This document shows, one piece after another, positions 19,617-28,276 of a stretch of DNA of 64,000 nucleotides. The stretch lies in assembly GCF_024171925.1 (NCBI RefSeq), contig NZ_JAMTCO010000014.1, forward strand, positions 146,058 through 210,057. The letters are read 5' to 3'. The notes under the pieces were generated by a model, which was not told where the DNA came from, did no database searches, and saw nothing but the letters and a program-made list of their open reading frames with translations. Every line of letters starts with the position of its first letter. Position 1 is the stretch's first letter. A program made the position numbers and the translations under genes. Origin of the DNA: Actinokineospora diospyrosa (GTDB lineage: Bacteria > Actinomycetota > Actinomycetes > Mycobacteriales > Pseudonocardiaceae).

Positions 19617-21404
19617 CTAGCCGAACGGGATGAGAAGACCCGCCGGGGTGCCCGCGGGGTAGCGGATCAGCACGCCTTCATTGGTGGTGGTGACCGACTC
19701 CGGGCGCAATACGCCGTTCTGACTCGTGAAGAACTGCGCGATCGCGTCTGCGGGCTCCTCAGCGGCTGTTAGCAGTGCCTGGCGTCGTGGTTGATTGGCC
19801 GCGTCTTCTCCAGCAACCGGGGGCAATGCAGTCACTCGCACCGGGCGTGTTTGAGCTAACGCGGACAGCGTCGTTAAGAGGCGGGGATCGGTGCGGCCGG
19901 CTCTTAACGCCTGATCGACAGTGTTGGGCGCCGCGACACGGGGAGAGTCGGCGATCTTCATGCCGGCATCCATCCGTGCTTGGCGCTCCTCGGTGTCCGG
20001 TGCGCCTGCCATGGCGGGGCGGTGGATCTCGACGCGGTCGTAACCGATACCGAAGACGGCGACCACTTCAGCGGTGGCTGCGGCTTCGGCCAAGTCGGGG
20101 CGGTTCGGTAGGAGCAACCGCAATCCGGGGGTGACTACCAGCCAGGACTGGGTCGCGCAGGTGGTGGTGCAGTCGCCGGGGCGGGTGGCAGCGGTGGGAA
20201 GGCGGCCGGTGCGGACCAGTTCCACCCAGGTGATCCCGTCCGTGACGACCGGGGTGGTGGGCAGGTTCTCTTGGAGCCAGCGGGAAGCGTCCGCCATGGG
20301 CTTGGGGTTGACGCCGCTGGTGGTGACGATTCGAAGGCCGTCGATCCAGGTGGGGACCGCTGCGGCGGCGAGGGCAACGGCTAGGACGGTCGCGGGAATG
20401 CGGATCGGGCGGGACGCGCGCTCTATGGATCCTGCGATGAGAAGTGCGGCAGGGGGAACAGCCAGGATTAGCGCTGCTGTGCCTGGGCCGCCGGGGATTA
20501 GTGCAACGGCGGTGAGGGCTAGGACGCCAACTGCCAAGGGGCGCAGGCGGTAGGAGAAGAGGGACAAGGCGGTCGCAAGAACGCCTGCCACTACGAAGAG
20601 GGGATCGGCGGCTGCCCAGGTTGAAGCCGGTGATCCTTCCGAGGCGATGCGGAGACCAGCTAGCGCGGCTGCTGCGCCCATTCCGATACCGGTGCCGAGG
20701 ACGAATAAGGACGACAGCATGAGAGACAGCCGTCGGCGGCCGCGGCGCCACAACAGCCAGGCTGCTGTGACGATCAGCAGGAGCGCCACCGGGGCGGTGA
20801 TTACGGCGATCACGAGAAAGAGCGTCGCCCACAGGTCTGGTGCGAGTCTGCGGTGCTTGCGTGGCGTCCAAAGGAGGGTGATCCCGGCCAACGCCCACGG
20901 CATGGCGACGTTCTCCGGTCTTACGCCTACCTGGAGTCCCAAAGCCATGGGGGACACAGCAACCACGGCAACCGCTATTGCGCCTGTCAGCCGCGATAGG
21001 CCCATCCTGCGCGAGAGCACCCACAGCAGCACAGCGGTGATCGCGGCGGTAAGGACCATCGGCTCGCGAGCGGCGCCAATAGCTGTTGTGTGCCTTACGA
21101 ATGCGTCGGTCAGGGCTGTATAGCCGCCCGCCTGCAGCCATGCGAGGGGGGACGCGTTCGAGTCGAGCAACGTCGCCAACGAATCGACGGCGAACACCTG
21201 CGCGACGTTGCGCCCCTCGCCGGGCTGCGCGGGCGAGTCGAGCGCGCCGATGCGCAACACCGCGGCGAGCGCCGCCAGACCCGCCACCGCGGTCACGGTG
21301 AGGATGTCGAGGTCCAACGCCCGTGCCCGCGCTTGCGCGGCGGCCCACAGGCCCCGCACGCCGAACCGGTCGGGCGACTCCACGCTCCAGCGGTGAGAGG
21401 TCAT
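19617..21404 (-). CDS. Large polytopic membrane protein, GT-C glycosyltransferase-like
   Basis: A 595-residue protein with roughly ten to twelve hydrophobic segments and an extracytoplasmic C-terminal part of about 230 residues (PKPMADASRWLQENLPTTPV onward). The first loop after helix 1 holds DSPAQPGEGRNVAQVFAVDS, reminiscent of the acidic loop 1 of GT-C mannosyl/arabinosyl transferases, but no exact signature is seen. Reverse-strand ATG at 21404 is chosen; a longer frame upstream to 21527 is low in conserved character. It is convergent with the PBP gene, their stops 25 bp apart, where GCCATCTAGCAAG is repeated. Function unknown. Confidence 0.6.
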   Translation of the reverse strand: MTSHRWSVESPDRFGVRGLWAAAQARARALDLDILTVTAVAGLAALAAVLRIGALDSPAQPGEGRNVAQVFAVDSLATLLDSNASPLAWLQAGGYTALTDAFVRHTTAIGAAREPMVLTAAITAVLLWVLSRRMGLSRLTGAIAVAVVAVSPMALGLQVGVRPENVAMPWALAGITLLWTPRKHRRLAPDLWATLFLVIAVITAPVALLLIVTAAWLLWRRGRRRLSLMLSSLFVLGTGIGMGAAAALAGLRIASEGSPASTWAAADPLFVVAGVLATALSLFSYRLRPLAVGVLALTAVALIPGGPGTAALILAVPPAALLIAGSIERASRPIRIPATVLAVALAAAAVPTWIDGLRIVTTSGVNPKPMADASRWLQENLPTTPVVTDGITWVELVRTGRLPTAATRPGDCTTTCATQSWLVVTPGLRLLLPNRPDLAEAAATAEVVAVFGIGYDRVEIHRPAMAGAPDTEERQARMDAGMKIADSPRVAAPNTVDQALRAGRTDPRLLTTLSALAQTRPVRVTALPPVAGEDAANQPRRQALLTAAEEPADAIAQFFTSQNGVLRPESVTTTNEGVLIRYPAGTPAGLLIPFG

Positions 21405-21819
21405 GTGGCTGCCCGCTCGGCCGTCCCGGTGAGCCACCGGGGAGCGAGCCGGAACCCCCTTCGGTGGCCGATCCGGCGAGACGATCGCACCATCGTAATC
21501 CCGTGCAAACGCAAGTGCACAGTGCAACTTTGCGTGGTGGTGCGGGGGTCCTTACGAGTGATGCAGCAGTGCGTACTGGGCCATTTGGGGGTCGGGCTGG
21601 TGGGGTGACTTCGTCGCTGTCGGGTCCGCGGTTGGTCCACGATCGAGTGAATCCGCGCGGTGGTCGCGCGGCTCCCCGGGGCGCCGCCAGGTCAGCGGTG
21701 GGATGCGGTTGTCCACAACGGTTCGAGTTGTCCACAGCGGATTCGCCCGCCGCCGAATCGGGCCGGGAACCGATAAACTGGCACCGGGGTCGCCCCCCGG
21801 GACAGGGTGGGGGCTGCGC
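21405..21819. other. Non-coding region upstream of the large membrane gene
   Basis: No convincing gene is seen on either strand in these 415 bases. The stretch holds GTGCACAGTGCAACTTTGCG (21520-21539), a possible promoter region for the reverse gene, and two direct copies of TTGTCCACA (21709-21717 and 21728-21736), 19 bp apart. The latter match the high-GC DnaA-box pattern, but two copies do not make an origin. The longest open frames here are low-complexity Arg/Pro/Gly readings. Confidence 0.5.
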
Positions 21820-22048
21820 CCCCGTCGTGTGTGCGCGGGGGCGGGGCTGGGGTCGGGGGGCGTGCGCGGGTGGGCTGTGGCGTTGGCGGGCGTTGGCGCG
21901 GGCAGGCAGTGGGGTCAGCTGGCGGCGGGTCGGGGGGGCGGGGGCGTGCGGGAGTGGGGTGTGGCGTTGGCGGGCAGTGGCGCGGACCGGCGGCGGGGCA
22001 GTGGGGGTCAGGTGGCGGCGGGGTCAGTGGGCAGTGGGATCGGCGGGG
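21820..22048. repeat. G-rich degenerate tandem repeat
   Basis: About 230 bases with extreme G bias on the plus strand. Two degenerate copies of roughly 110 bp can be aligned; both contain TGTGGCGTTGGCGGGC (about 21876 and 21959) followed by CAGTGG and GTCAG-GGCGGCGGG. Runs of four to seven Gs give high G-quadruplex potential. It lies at the 3' end of the reverse SRPBCC gene and shows no codon-like structure. Confidence 0.6.
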
Positions 22049-22528
22049 TCAGCGGGACTTGAGGCGGCGCAGGAGGCGGACCCAGGGGGACCAGCGGGCT
22101 TTGTGGGCGGGCGGGTGGCCCACGGCGCGTTCGGCGTTGTCCAGGAGGTCTTCGACCAGGGCGTCGTGGAGCCAGCGGATGACCAGGGGCCAGAGAAGGT
22201 GCCCGGCGCCGCGGGGGCGGGCGGTGATGTCGTGGCGGAGGACGGAGGTGCCGGGGGTGGGGCCGGGTAAGAGGGTGAGCGCGTGTTCGCCCACGAGCGG
22301 GCCGTCGGGGGCGAAGGTCAGTTCGACGCGGCGGCCGGGGATGTAGTCGACGCAGGTGTAGCGGATGGGGCCGTGGCCGCCGGTGGCGCCGATGGCGAGG
22401 GGGCGGTCCAGGGCCAGGGCGGGCCAGCCGCCGGGCCAGATCCCGCCCGGGGTGGCCATGTCGTCGATCAGGTGGGCCGCGGCCGCCGGGGCGACCGGGA
22501 GGGGGCGCTGGTGCCGGTTGTGGATCAT
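22049..22528 (-). CDS. SRPBCC family protein
   Basis: A 159-residue START/Bet v1-like (SRPBCC) protein, a fold that binds hydrophobic ligands. Segments such as GPIRYTCVDYIPGRRVELTF, HALTLLPGPTPGTSVLRHDI and a C-terminal amphipathic helix (LVIRWLHDALVEDLLDNAERA) are typical. The start at 22528 is fixed by GGAAGGAG five bases before the ATG; an ATG 15 bases upstream lies before that ribosome site. It is divergent from the TetR gene at 22576 and probably under its control, because the intergenic palindromes cover both starts. Confidence 0.78.
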   Translation of the reverse strand: MIHNRHQRPLPVAPAAAAHLIDDMATPGGIWPGGWPALALDRPLAIGATGGHGPIRYTCVDYIPGRRVELTFAPDGPLVGEHALTLLPGPTPGTSVLRHDITARPRGAGHLLWPLVIRWLHDALVEDLLDNAERAVGHPPAHKARWSPWVRLLRRLKSR

Positions 22529-22540
22529 GGCTGCTCCTTC

Positions 22541-22580
22541 CATACGGTTCCGTATGGTTCACCGTACGCTAACGTATGGT
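22541..22580. promoter_or_regulatory. Two TetR-type operator palindromes
   Basis: The 47-bp gap between the divergent SRPBCC and TetR starts contains CATACGG-TT-CCGTATG (22541-22556). A second, weaker inverted repeat ACCGTAC-N6-GTATGGT (22561-22580, one mismatch) runs into the TetR start codon. Both share the half-site CCGTAYG. Placement and spacing suggest autoregulation by the neighbouring TetR protein. Confidence 0.7.
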
Positions 22581-23172
22581 CGTGCCGCGCCGAACGAGGG
22601 ATGACTGGACCGCGGTCGCGCTCGCTGCGCTGGCCGAGGGCGGGCTGGCCGCCGTCGCCGTCGAGCCGCTCGCGGCGCGGGCCGGGGCGACCAAGGGGAG
22701 CGTCTACTGGCACTTCCCGACCCGCGACGCGCTGGTCGAGGCGACCCTGGCGCGGTGGGAACTCGAGCACACCGAGGCCGTGATCGCCCACGCCGAGCAG
22801 GGCGCGACCCCGCCGGAGCGGCTGCGCAGGCTGATCGGCGCCGTGCTGCACCCCGAGCGCGGGATCGACATCGAGATGGCGCTGCACGCCAGCCTGGGCG
22901 ACCCGCTGGTAGCCGCGGCCGTCGCCCGGGTTGGTCAGCGGCGGATGGACTACGTCGTCACCCTCTTCACCGAACTCGGCTTCACCAAGACCCAGGCCCG
23001 CCGCCGCGCGGTCACCGCGTACGCGGTCTACCTCGGGCAGGCCCAGCTGCACCGCACCAACCCCGACGTCGCGCCGAGCACGCCCGCCGCGAAGCGGGCC
23101 TACATGGCCGACGTCATGGGGGTGCTCCTCGCCGACCCGGGGCCACCCCGCCCCGCCGAGGCGGACGGGTGA
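22576..23172 (+). CDS. TetR family transcriptional regulator
   Basis: A 198-residue repressor-type regulator. The N-terminal helix-turn-helix reads VAVEPLAARAGATKGSVYWHF with the usual TKGSVYWHF recognition-helix end; the rest is helical ligand domain. The ATG at 22576 lies inside an operator-like palindrome and has no Shine-Dalgarno sequence, so the mRNA may be leaderless or start close by. It is divergent from the SRPBCC gene and its TGA overlaps the GTG of the DUF167 gene. Confidence 0.88.
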   Translation: MVVPRRTRDDWTAVALAALAEGGLAAVAVEPLAARAGATKGSVYWHFPTRDALVEATLARWELEHTEAVIAHAEQGATPPERLRRLIGAVLHPERGIDIEMALHASLGDPLVAAAVARVGQRRMDYVVTLFTELGFTKTQARRRAVTAYAVYLGQAQLHRTNPDVAPSTPAAKRAYMADVMGVLLADPGPPRPAEADG

Positions 23173-23456
23173 GCGCGTTCCGGTTCGGGGTCCGGGTCAA
23201 GCCGGGCGCCCGGCGGGAGTCGGTCGGCGGGCGGTGGGGCGACGCCGGGGCGCTGGTGGTCGCCGTGCGGGCGGGGGCGGTCGAGGGGAAGGCGAACGAC
23301 GCCGTGCTGCGGGCGCTCGCCGCGGCGTTCGGGGTGCCGCGCCGGGACGTCGTGATCGTGGCGGGGGCGTGGGGGCGCGACAAGGTCGTGGCCATCGACC
23401 CGGTCCCGCCCGCGGCGGCGGACGTGCTGGAGCGGCTGCTGGGGGCGGCTTCGTGA
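23169..23456 (+). CDS. DUF167/YggU family protein
   Basis: A 95-residue YggU-type protein of unknown biochemical role. It has the conserved FGVRVKPGARRESVGG, VRAGAVEGKANDAVLRALA and the late DVVIVAGAWGRDKVVAI. The GTG start overlaps the TetR stop by four bases (GTGA), so the two genes are translationally coupled here. In many bacteria YggU lies near yggT/yggS; here it is far from them. Confidence 0.88.
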   Translation: MSAFRFGVRVKPGARRESVGGRWGDAGALVVAVRAGAVEGKANDAVLRALAAAFGVPRRDVVIVAGAWGRDKVVAIDPVPPAAADVLERLLGAAS

Positions 23457-23541
23457 TGAACGCCTCACCTTCGGGTGGGGGTCGGGTTGCCGCGGGCGAC
23501 AAGGGACAATGCTCGCGATACGGACGGGAACTGGAGGTGGC

Positions 23542-25023
23542 GTGCAGGAGCTGACCTTCGCGTTGGGGATCGGTGCGGCCGTTCTGCTGGTCGCGGTCTT
23601 CGCGGTACGTGCCTCGGTCCGGCTCGGATTGCCGTCGTTGTTGCTCTACCTGGGACTCGGGCTGGTCATCGGCGAGGCGGGGCTGGGCATCCAGTTCTCC
23701 AACGCCGAGCTGACCCAGTCGCTGGGGCTGGCCGCGCTGGTGCTCATCCTCGCCGAGGGTGGCCTCACCACCCGGTGGACCGAGGTGAAGTCCTCGCTGC
23801 TGCCCGGCATCGCACTGTCCACAGTGGCGGTGGTGATCACCATCCTGGTCACCGGCGCCGGGCTGCACTGGATACTCGGCTTCGAGTGGCGCTACGCCCT
23901 GCTGTGGGGGGCCGTCCTCGCCTCCACGGATGCCGCAGCGGTCTTTAGCGTGCTGCGCAGGCTGTCGGTGTCGCGCAAGGTCGTCGGCTCGTTGGAGCTC
24001 GAGAGCGGCATCAACGACGCCCCCAGTTACATCGCCGTCGTTGTCCTTGCCTCGTCCGACGAGGTTGATTGGCTGCTTTCACTTACCGCCGCCTACGAGC
24101 TCTCCGCCGGTGCGGCCATCGGTCTGGTTCTTGGTTGGCTTGGCGCGCACGGCCTTCGGCGGGCAGCGCTACCGGCAACCGGCCTATACCCGCTCGCCAC
24201 AGTGGCCGTGTGCGTGTTGGCATTTGCCGCAGGGCAGAGCGTTCACGCGTCAGGTCTGCTAGCGACCTATCTGGCCGCTCTAGTGCTGGGCAACGCAAGG
24301 TTGCCCCACCGCTCCGACACCCTTTCTTTCGCCGAAGGACTCGGTTGGCTGGCCCAGATCGGCTTGTTCGTCCTCTTGGGACTCTTCGCCTCGCCATCGC
24401 GGTTGATCGACGCGATCGTGCCGGGTCTTGTCGCGGGCGCGGTGATCACGCTGATAGCCCGGCCGCTGTCGGTGGTGCTATCCCTGCTCCCGTTCCGCAT
24501 GCCTTGGCGTGAACAGGTATTCCTATCGTGGGCAGGCTTGCGCGGCGCCGTTCCGATCGTGCTCGCCATGATCCCGCTCTCGCAGAACGTGCCCGGCGCG
24601 CAGCGACTGGTGGACGCGGTCTTCGTCCTCGTGATCGTGCTGACCCTCGTGCAAGGCACCACCCTCGGCGTGCTCGCCCGACTACTCGGCCTCGACAGCG
24701 GTGCCCGCGCGAAGGAAGTCGAGGTAGACGTGGCCACCCTCGATGAGCTCGACGCCCAATTGCTGCAGTTGACCATCCCAGCCGGTTCCAAGCTGCATGG
24801 CGTCTACCTGTCCGAGTTGCGGCTACCTACCGGTGCGACGGTCAGCCTGGTGGCTAGAGGCGGCGAAGGCTTCACCCCGGTGCCCACCACCCGCCTGCAA
24901 GAGGGCGATCAAGTCCTGATCGTGGCGACCCAGCAGGCCAAGGCGGCCACCGAGCGGCGCATCCGCGCTGTGGACCGCGCGGGCCGCTACGCGCGGTGGC
25001 GGGGTGAAACCGGCGAGGGGTGA
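23542..25023 (+). CDS. CPA1-type K+/Na+:H+ antiporter with TrkA_C domain
   Basis: A 493-residue monovalent cation:proton antiporter of the NhaP2/CvrA type. About twelve hydrophobic segments include the CPA signatures GLVIGEAGLG, AVLASTDAAAVFSVL and ELESGINDAPSYI, the latter two holding the transport Asp residues. After the membrane part, residues about 410-485 form a TrkA_C (RCK_C) domain (TIPAGSKLHGVYLSELRLP...). GTG 23542 is preceded by CTGGAGGTGG; an earlier ATG at 23509 has no such site. It probably serves K+ or pH homeostasis. Confidence 0.88.
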   Translation: MQELTFALGIGAAVLLVAVFAVRASVRLGLPSLLLYLGLGLVIGEAGLGIQFSNAELTQSLGLAALVLILAEGGLTTRWTEVKSSLLPGIALSTVAVVITILVTGAGLHWILGFEWRYALLWGAVLASTDAAAVFSVLRRLSVSRKVVGSLELESGINDAPSYIAVVVLASSDEVDWLLSLTAAYELSAGAAIGLVLGWLGAHGLRRAALPATGLYPLATVAVCVLAFAAGQSVHASGLLATYLAALVLGNARLPHRSDTLSFAEGLGWLAQIGLFVLLGLFASPSRLIDAIVPGLVAGAVITLIARPLSVVLSLLPFRMPWREQVFLSWAGLRGAVPIVLAMIPLSQNVPGAQRLVDAVFVLVIVLTLVQGTTLGVLARLLGLDSGARAKEVEVDVATLDELDAQLLQLTIPAGSKLHGVYLSELRLPTGATVSLVARGGEGFTPVPTTRLQEGDQVLIVATQQAKAATERRIRAVDRAGRYARWRGETGEG

Positions 25024-25077
25024 CGCGCGCCTCACCCCCTCGAGCGAGCGCCTCCGCGTCCGATAGAGTGCTCGACA

Positions 25078-25195
25078 AGGTAATGAGCGCCAGCGTCAAA
25101 CCCCGGTTTGCTGGCCGGCAACCCTCCTCCGCGGTGGGGTGCCCCGGGTGAATACCTGGTCCTCCCGCGCAGTGCGGGCGGACAAGCGCGGACCC
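25078..25195 (+). promoter_or_regulatory. SAM-IV riboswitch
   Basis: The leader has the SAM-IV consensus in order: GGTAATGAGCGCCAGCGTCA (25079-25098), ACCCCGG, TTTGCTGGCCGGCAACCCTC (25107-25126), CGCGGTGGGGTGCCCCGGGT (25130-25149) and the closing ATACC. The GGCAACCCTCC...GGTGGGGTGCC core binds S-adenosylmethionine. SAM-IV is known from actinobacteria upstream of sulfur and methionine metabolism genes. A CGATAGAGT -10-like element at 25061-25069 gives a transcript start just before the first stem. Confidence 0.92.
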
Positions 25196-25235
25196 GTCGA
25201 ACCACGCCCCGGGTCCCCGGACCTGGAGGTCGGCC

Positions 25236-26594
25236 ATGACGCTCGCTGTACCCACCGCCCGTGTCGAGCAGGCGCCCCTGCCCACACCCACCGTGCCCGG
25301 GGTCGCGGGCGCTCGCCTGCGGGTGCCGCTGGTCGACGGCCGCACGGTGTCCTACGCCAACCTCGACCACGCGGCCAGCGCGCCCTGTCTGGACGCGGTC
25401 CGCGACGCCGTCGACGAGCTGCTGCCCTGGTACGCCAGCGTGCACCGCGGTGCCGGGTTCGCCTCCCAGGTCAGCACCAAGGTCTACGAGCGGGCGCGCC
25501 GCGTGCTGCGCCGGTTCGTCGGTGCCAACGACACCGACACCGTGGTGTTCACCCGCAACACCACCGACAGCCTGAACCTGCTGGCCAAGGCCCTGCCCAG
25601 GGGCACGTCGGTCGTCCTGTTCGACACCGAGCACCACGCGGCGCTGCTGCCCTGGCGCGGCCCGAACGTGCTGCGCGTGCAGACCCCGGCCGTCGCCGAC
25701 GACGCGGTCGCCGTCCTCGACGAGGCGCTGCGGTCGACGCCGGTCGGACCCCGGCTGGTCGTCCTGACCGCCGCGTCCAACGTCACCGGTGAGGTCTGGC
25801 CGATCAAGGCGCTTAGCGCGGTCGCCCGTTCACACGGTGCCCGGATCGTCCTCGACGCGGCGCAGTTGGCTCCGCACCGGCCTATCGACATCCGCGCCTT
25901 GGACGTCGACTACGTCGTGCTCTCCGGGCACAAGCTCTATGCCCCGTTCGGCGCCGGTGCGCTTATTGGTCGCGCGGACTGGCTCAAGGCCGCTGAGCCC
26001 TACCTGGTCGGCGGCGGGGCTACCGCCCAGGTTGTGGACAGAGGCGACCAGCTCGGTGTCGCGTGGGCAGCTGTGCCCGAGCGGCACGAGGCCGGTTCAC
26101 CCAATGTCGTTGGCGCGCACGCGCTTGCGGTTGCCTGCGAGACCTTGGCCCGGGAGTGGGACGCGGTCATCGCGCACGAGCGGGCCCTGCTGCGCAAGCT
26201 GCGCGCCGGTCTCGCCACAGTGCCGGGTCTGCGGTCGCTGAGCCTGTTCGGCGCCGAGCACGACCGGGTCGGCGTCGTCAGCTTCACCGTCGACGGGATC
26301 GAGGCCGGGCTGGTCGCCGCGGCGCTGTCCGCGGAGCACGGCATCGGCGTGCGCGACGGCGCGTTCTGCGCGCACATCGCGACCCGCAGGCTGCTCGGCC
26401 GCGCGGGCGCGCAGGAGGAGCGGGCGGTGCGGATCAGCATCGGTCTCGGCACCCGCGCCGAGCACGTCGACCGGGTCGTCGCCGCGCTGCGCACGCTGGT
26501 CGCCGACGGTCCCGCGGTGGAGTACGCGGTGGTCGACGGCCGCTGGTCGCCGGTCGAGGACGTGCGGCAGCTGCCCGCGTTCCTGTCCGAATAG
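25236..26594 (+). CDS. Class V aminotransferase (cysteine desulfurase-like), SAM-IV controlled
   Basis: A 452-residue PLP enzyme of the class V/SufS-kynureninase-like fold. The substrate-side N-terminus reads ANLDHAASAPCLDAVRDAV, then ASVHRGAGFAS, the phosphate site FTRNTTDSLNLLA, TEHHAALLPWR and the PLP lysine in VVLSGHKLYAPFGAGALI. It lies directly behind a SAM-IV riboswitch, so a role in methionine, cysteine or SAM-linked sulfur metabolism is likely. The exact reaction is not known to me. ATG 25236 follows GGAGGTCGGCC. Confidence 0.88.
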   Translation: MTLAVPTARVEQAPLPTPTVPGVAGARLRVPLVDGRTVSYANLDHAASAPCLDAVRDAVDELLPWYASVHRGAGFASQVSTKVYERARRVLRRFVGANDTDTVVFTRNTTDSLNLLAKALPRGTSVVLFDTEHHAALLPWRGPNVLRVQTPAVADDAVAVLDEALRSTPVGPRLVVLTAASNVTGEVWPIKALSAVARSHGARIVLDAAQLAPHRPIDIRALDVDYVVLSGHKLYAPFGAGALIGRADWLKAAEPYLVGGGATAQVVDRGDQLGVAWAAVPERHEAGSPNVVGAHALAVACETLAREWDAVIAHERALLRKLRAGLATVPGLRSLSLFGAEHDRVGVVSFTVDGIEAGLVAAALSAEHGIGVRDGAFCAHIATRRLLGRAGAQEERAVRISIGLGTRAEHVDRVVAALRTLVADGPAVEYAVVDGRWSPVEDVRQLPAFLSE

Positions 26595-26638
26595 CCCGCC
26601 CGCGTCGGTGCGCGACGACCTCGGTGGACAATGGGTCG

Positions 26639-27247
26639 GTGAGCGCTGAACGTGACGATGACCGCCCGGTGGACGACCGCCCGGTGACCGAGGTCGAAAC
26701 CGAGCTGGTCGAGGCCGGCCCGCTGCCGCGCAAGCGGGGGCTGATCCTGGCCGTCGCGGCGCTGCTGGTCTACGCGGCCGACCTGGTCACCAAGGTCATC
26801 GTCACCGCGACGCTGGAGGGCGAGGCCCCGATCCGGCTGCTCGGCGGCGCCGTCTACCTGCAGCTGGTGCGCAACCCCGGCGCGGCGTTCTCCATGGCGA
26901 CCGGCATGACCTGGCTGTTCACCCTGATCGCGGCCGGGGTGGTGGTCGCGATCATCTGGATCGTGCCGAAGCTGCGCTCGACCGGCTGGGCGCTGGGCCT
27001 GGGCCTGGTCCTGGCTGGCGCGATGGGCAACCTGACCGACCGGATCTTCCGCGCCCCCGCGGTGTTCCAGGGCCACGTCGTCGACTTCGTCTCGGTCTTC
27101 GCCCCCAACGGCGACTTCTTCCCGCTGTTCAACGTCGCCGACGCGGGCATCTCCGTCGGTGGTGTGCTGATCGTGCTGATGGCCCTGCTCGGCCGCGACT
27201 ACGACGGCACCATCGCCCGCAAGACGCGCAAGGGGGAAGACGCATGA
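26639..27247 (+). CDS. lspA: Lipoprotein signal peptidase (signal peptidase II)
   Basis: LspA cleaves the signal peptide of diacylglyceryl prolipoproteins at the lipobox cysteine. The 202-residue protein has four membrane helices and the catalytic aspartates in [12 protein letters not shown] and [12 protein letters not shown], plus [10 protein letters not shown]. An N-terminal extension of about 30 charged residues precedes helix 1. GTG 26639 was chosen as the start because upstream in-frame sequence overlaps the aminotransferase. The stop overlaps the rluD ATG. Its likely clients include the lipoproteins encoded at 49.1 and 56.6-59.3 kb. Confidence 0.95.
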   Translation: MSAERDDDRPVDDRPVTEVETELVEAGPLPRKRGLILAVAALLVYAADLVTKVIVTATLEGEAPIRLLGGAVYLQLVRNPGAAFSMATGMTWLFTLIAAGVVVAIIWIVPKLRSTGWALGLGLVLAGAMGNLTDRIFRAPAVFQGHVVDFVSVFAPNGDFFPLFNVADAGISVGGVLIVLMALLGRDYDGTIARKTRKGEDA

Positions 27248-28173
27248 GCGACTCCAGGACCCTCCCGGTCCCCGATGGTCTCGACGGCATGCGTGTCGAC
27301 GCGGGACTGTCCAAGCTGTTGGGCCTGTCCCGCACAGTTGCCGCTGCCCTCGCCGAGGCGGGCGACGTGCTGGTCGACGGCCGCCCCGCGGGTAAGTCGG
27401 ATCGTTTGCTGGCAGGCACGTGGCTGGAGGTGACCCTGCCGGAGCCCGCGCGGCCCGTCGAGGTCAAGGCCATTGAGGTCGAGGGCATGGTGATCCTCCA
27501 CCAAGACGACGACGTAGTCGTGGTGGACAAGCCTGTTGGTGTTGCCGCCCACCCCAGTCCGGGGTGGAGCGGGCCGACGGTGATCGGCGGTCTTGCCGCT
27601 GCCGGGGTCCGGGTATCAACCTCCGGCGCCGCCGAACGCCAGGGCGTCGTCCACCGGCTCGACGTTGGCACTACCGGCGTGATGGCGGTCGCTAAGAGCG
27701 AGCACGGATATACGGTTCTTAAGCGCGCCTTCAAGGAACGGACCGTCGAGAAGCGCTACCACGCTCTCGTGCAGGGTCATCCCGATCCGAGCGTTGGCAC
27801 TATCGACGCCCCCATCGACCGCCACCCCCGACACGACTACCGGTGGGCCGTTGTAGCTGGCGGTAAGCCGAGTATTACGCACTACGAGACGATCGAGGCT
27901 TTCCGCGCAGCCTCGCTGATGGACGTCAAGCTGGAGACTGGTCGCACGCACCAGATCCGCGTCCACTTCTCCGCCCTTAGGCACCCGTGCGTCGGCGACC
28001 TCACCTACGGCTCTGACCCGGTGCTGGCTAAGAGGCTGGGGTTGAACAGGCAGTGGCTGCATGCGCGGTCGCTGGGCTTCCACCACCCCGCAGACGGTCG
28101 CTGGGTGGAGTTCACCAGCGAGTACCCACCGGACCTGGCGGCCGCGCTAGCGGTGCTGGAGGCGGACTACTAA
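27244..28173 (+). CDS. rluD: RluD-type 23S rRNA pseudouridine synthase
   Basis: A RluA/RluD-family pseudouridine synthase of 309 residues. An N-terminal S4 RNA-binding domain ([16 protein letters not shown]...) is followed by the catalytic domain with the aspartate in [15 protein letters not shown], and by [12 protein letters not shown]. The family modifies uridines of helix 69 (RluD) or others of 23S rRNA; the exact site here is unknown. The ATG overlaps the lspA stop, the conserved lspA-rluD pair. A hairpin terminator follows 10 nt after the stop. Confidence 0.93.
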   Translation: MSDSRTLPVPDGLDGMRVDAGLSKLLGLSRTVAAALAEAGDVLVDGRPAGKSDRLLAGTWLEVTLPEPARPVEVKAIEVEGMVILHQDDDVVVVDKPVGVAAHPSPGWSGPTVIGGLAAAGVRVSTSGAAERQGVVHRLDVGTTGVMAVAKSEHGYTVLKRAFKERTVEKRYHALVQGHPDPSVGTIDAPIDRHPRHDYRWAVVAGGKPSITHYETIEAFRAASLMDVKLETGRTHQIRVHFSALRHPCVGDLTYGSDPVLAKRLGLNRQWLHARSLGFHHPADGRWVEFTSEYPPDLAAALAVLEADY

Positions 28174-28182
28174 CCGGTTGAT

Positions 28183-28209
28183 CACAGGTCGCCGACCAGG
28201 CGACCTGTG
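28183..28209 (+). terminator. Terminator hairpin after rluD
   Basis: Perfect 11-bp arms CACAGGTCGCC (28183-28193) and GGCGACCTGTG (28199-28209) enclose a 5-nt loop, 10 nt after the rluD stop. No T-run follows, as is usual for actinobacteria. It lies between convergent genes and may serve both strands. Confidence 0.75.
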
Positions 28210-28276
28210 GGGTGTGAGGACGTTTCGGCGCCTTGCCCGCCACACCGATACACGGCCTGCGTCCTGGTCCGAGCCG

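Noticed and set aside
21709..21736. Two TTGTCCACA sites, as in DnaA boxes
   Set aside because: An actinobacterial origin has many boxes next to dnaA/dnaN. Only two lie here, with no such genes.
21323..22270. Forward open frame across the G-rich repeat
   Set aside because: Composition is nearly all Gly, Arg, Ala and Trp and follows the repeats; no ribosome site.
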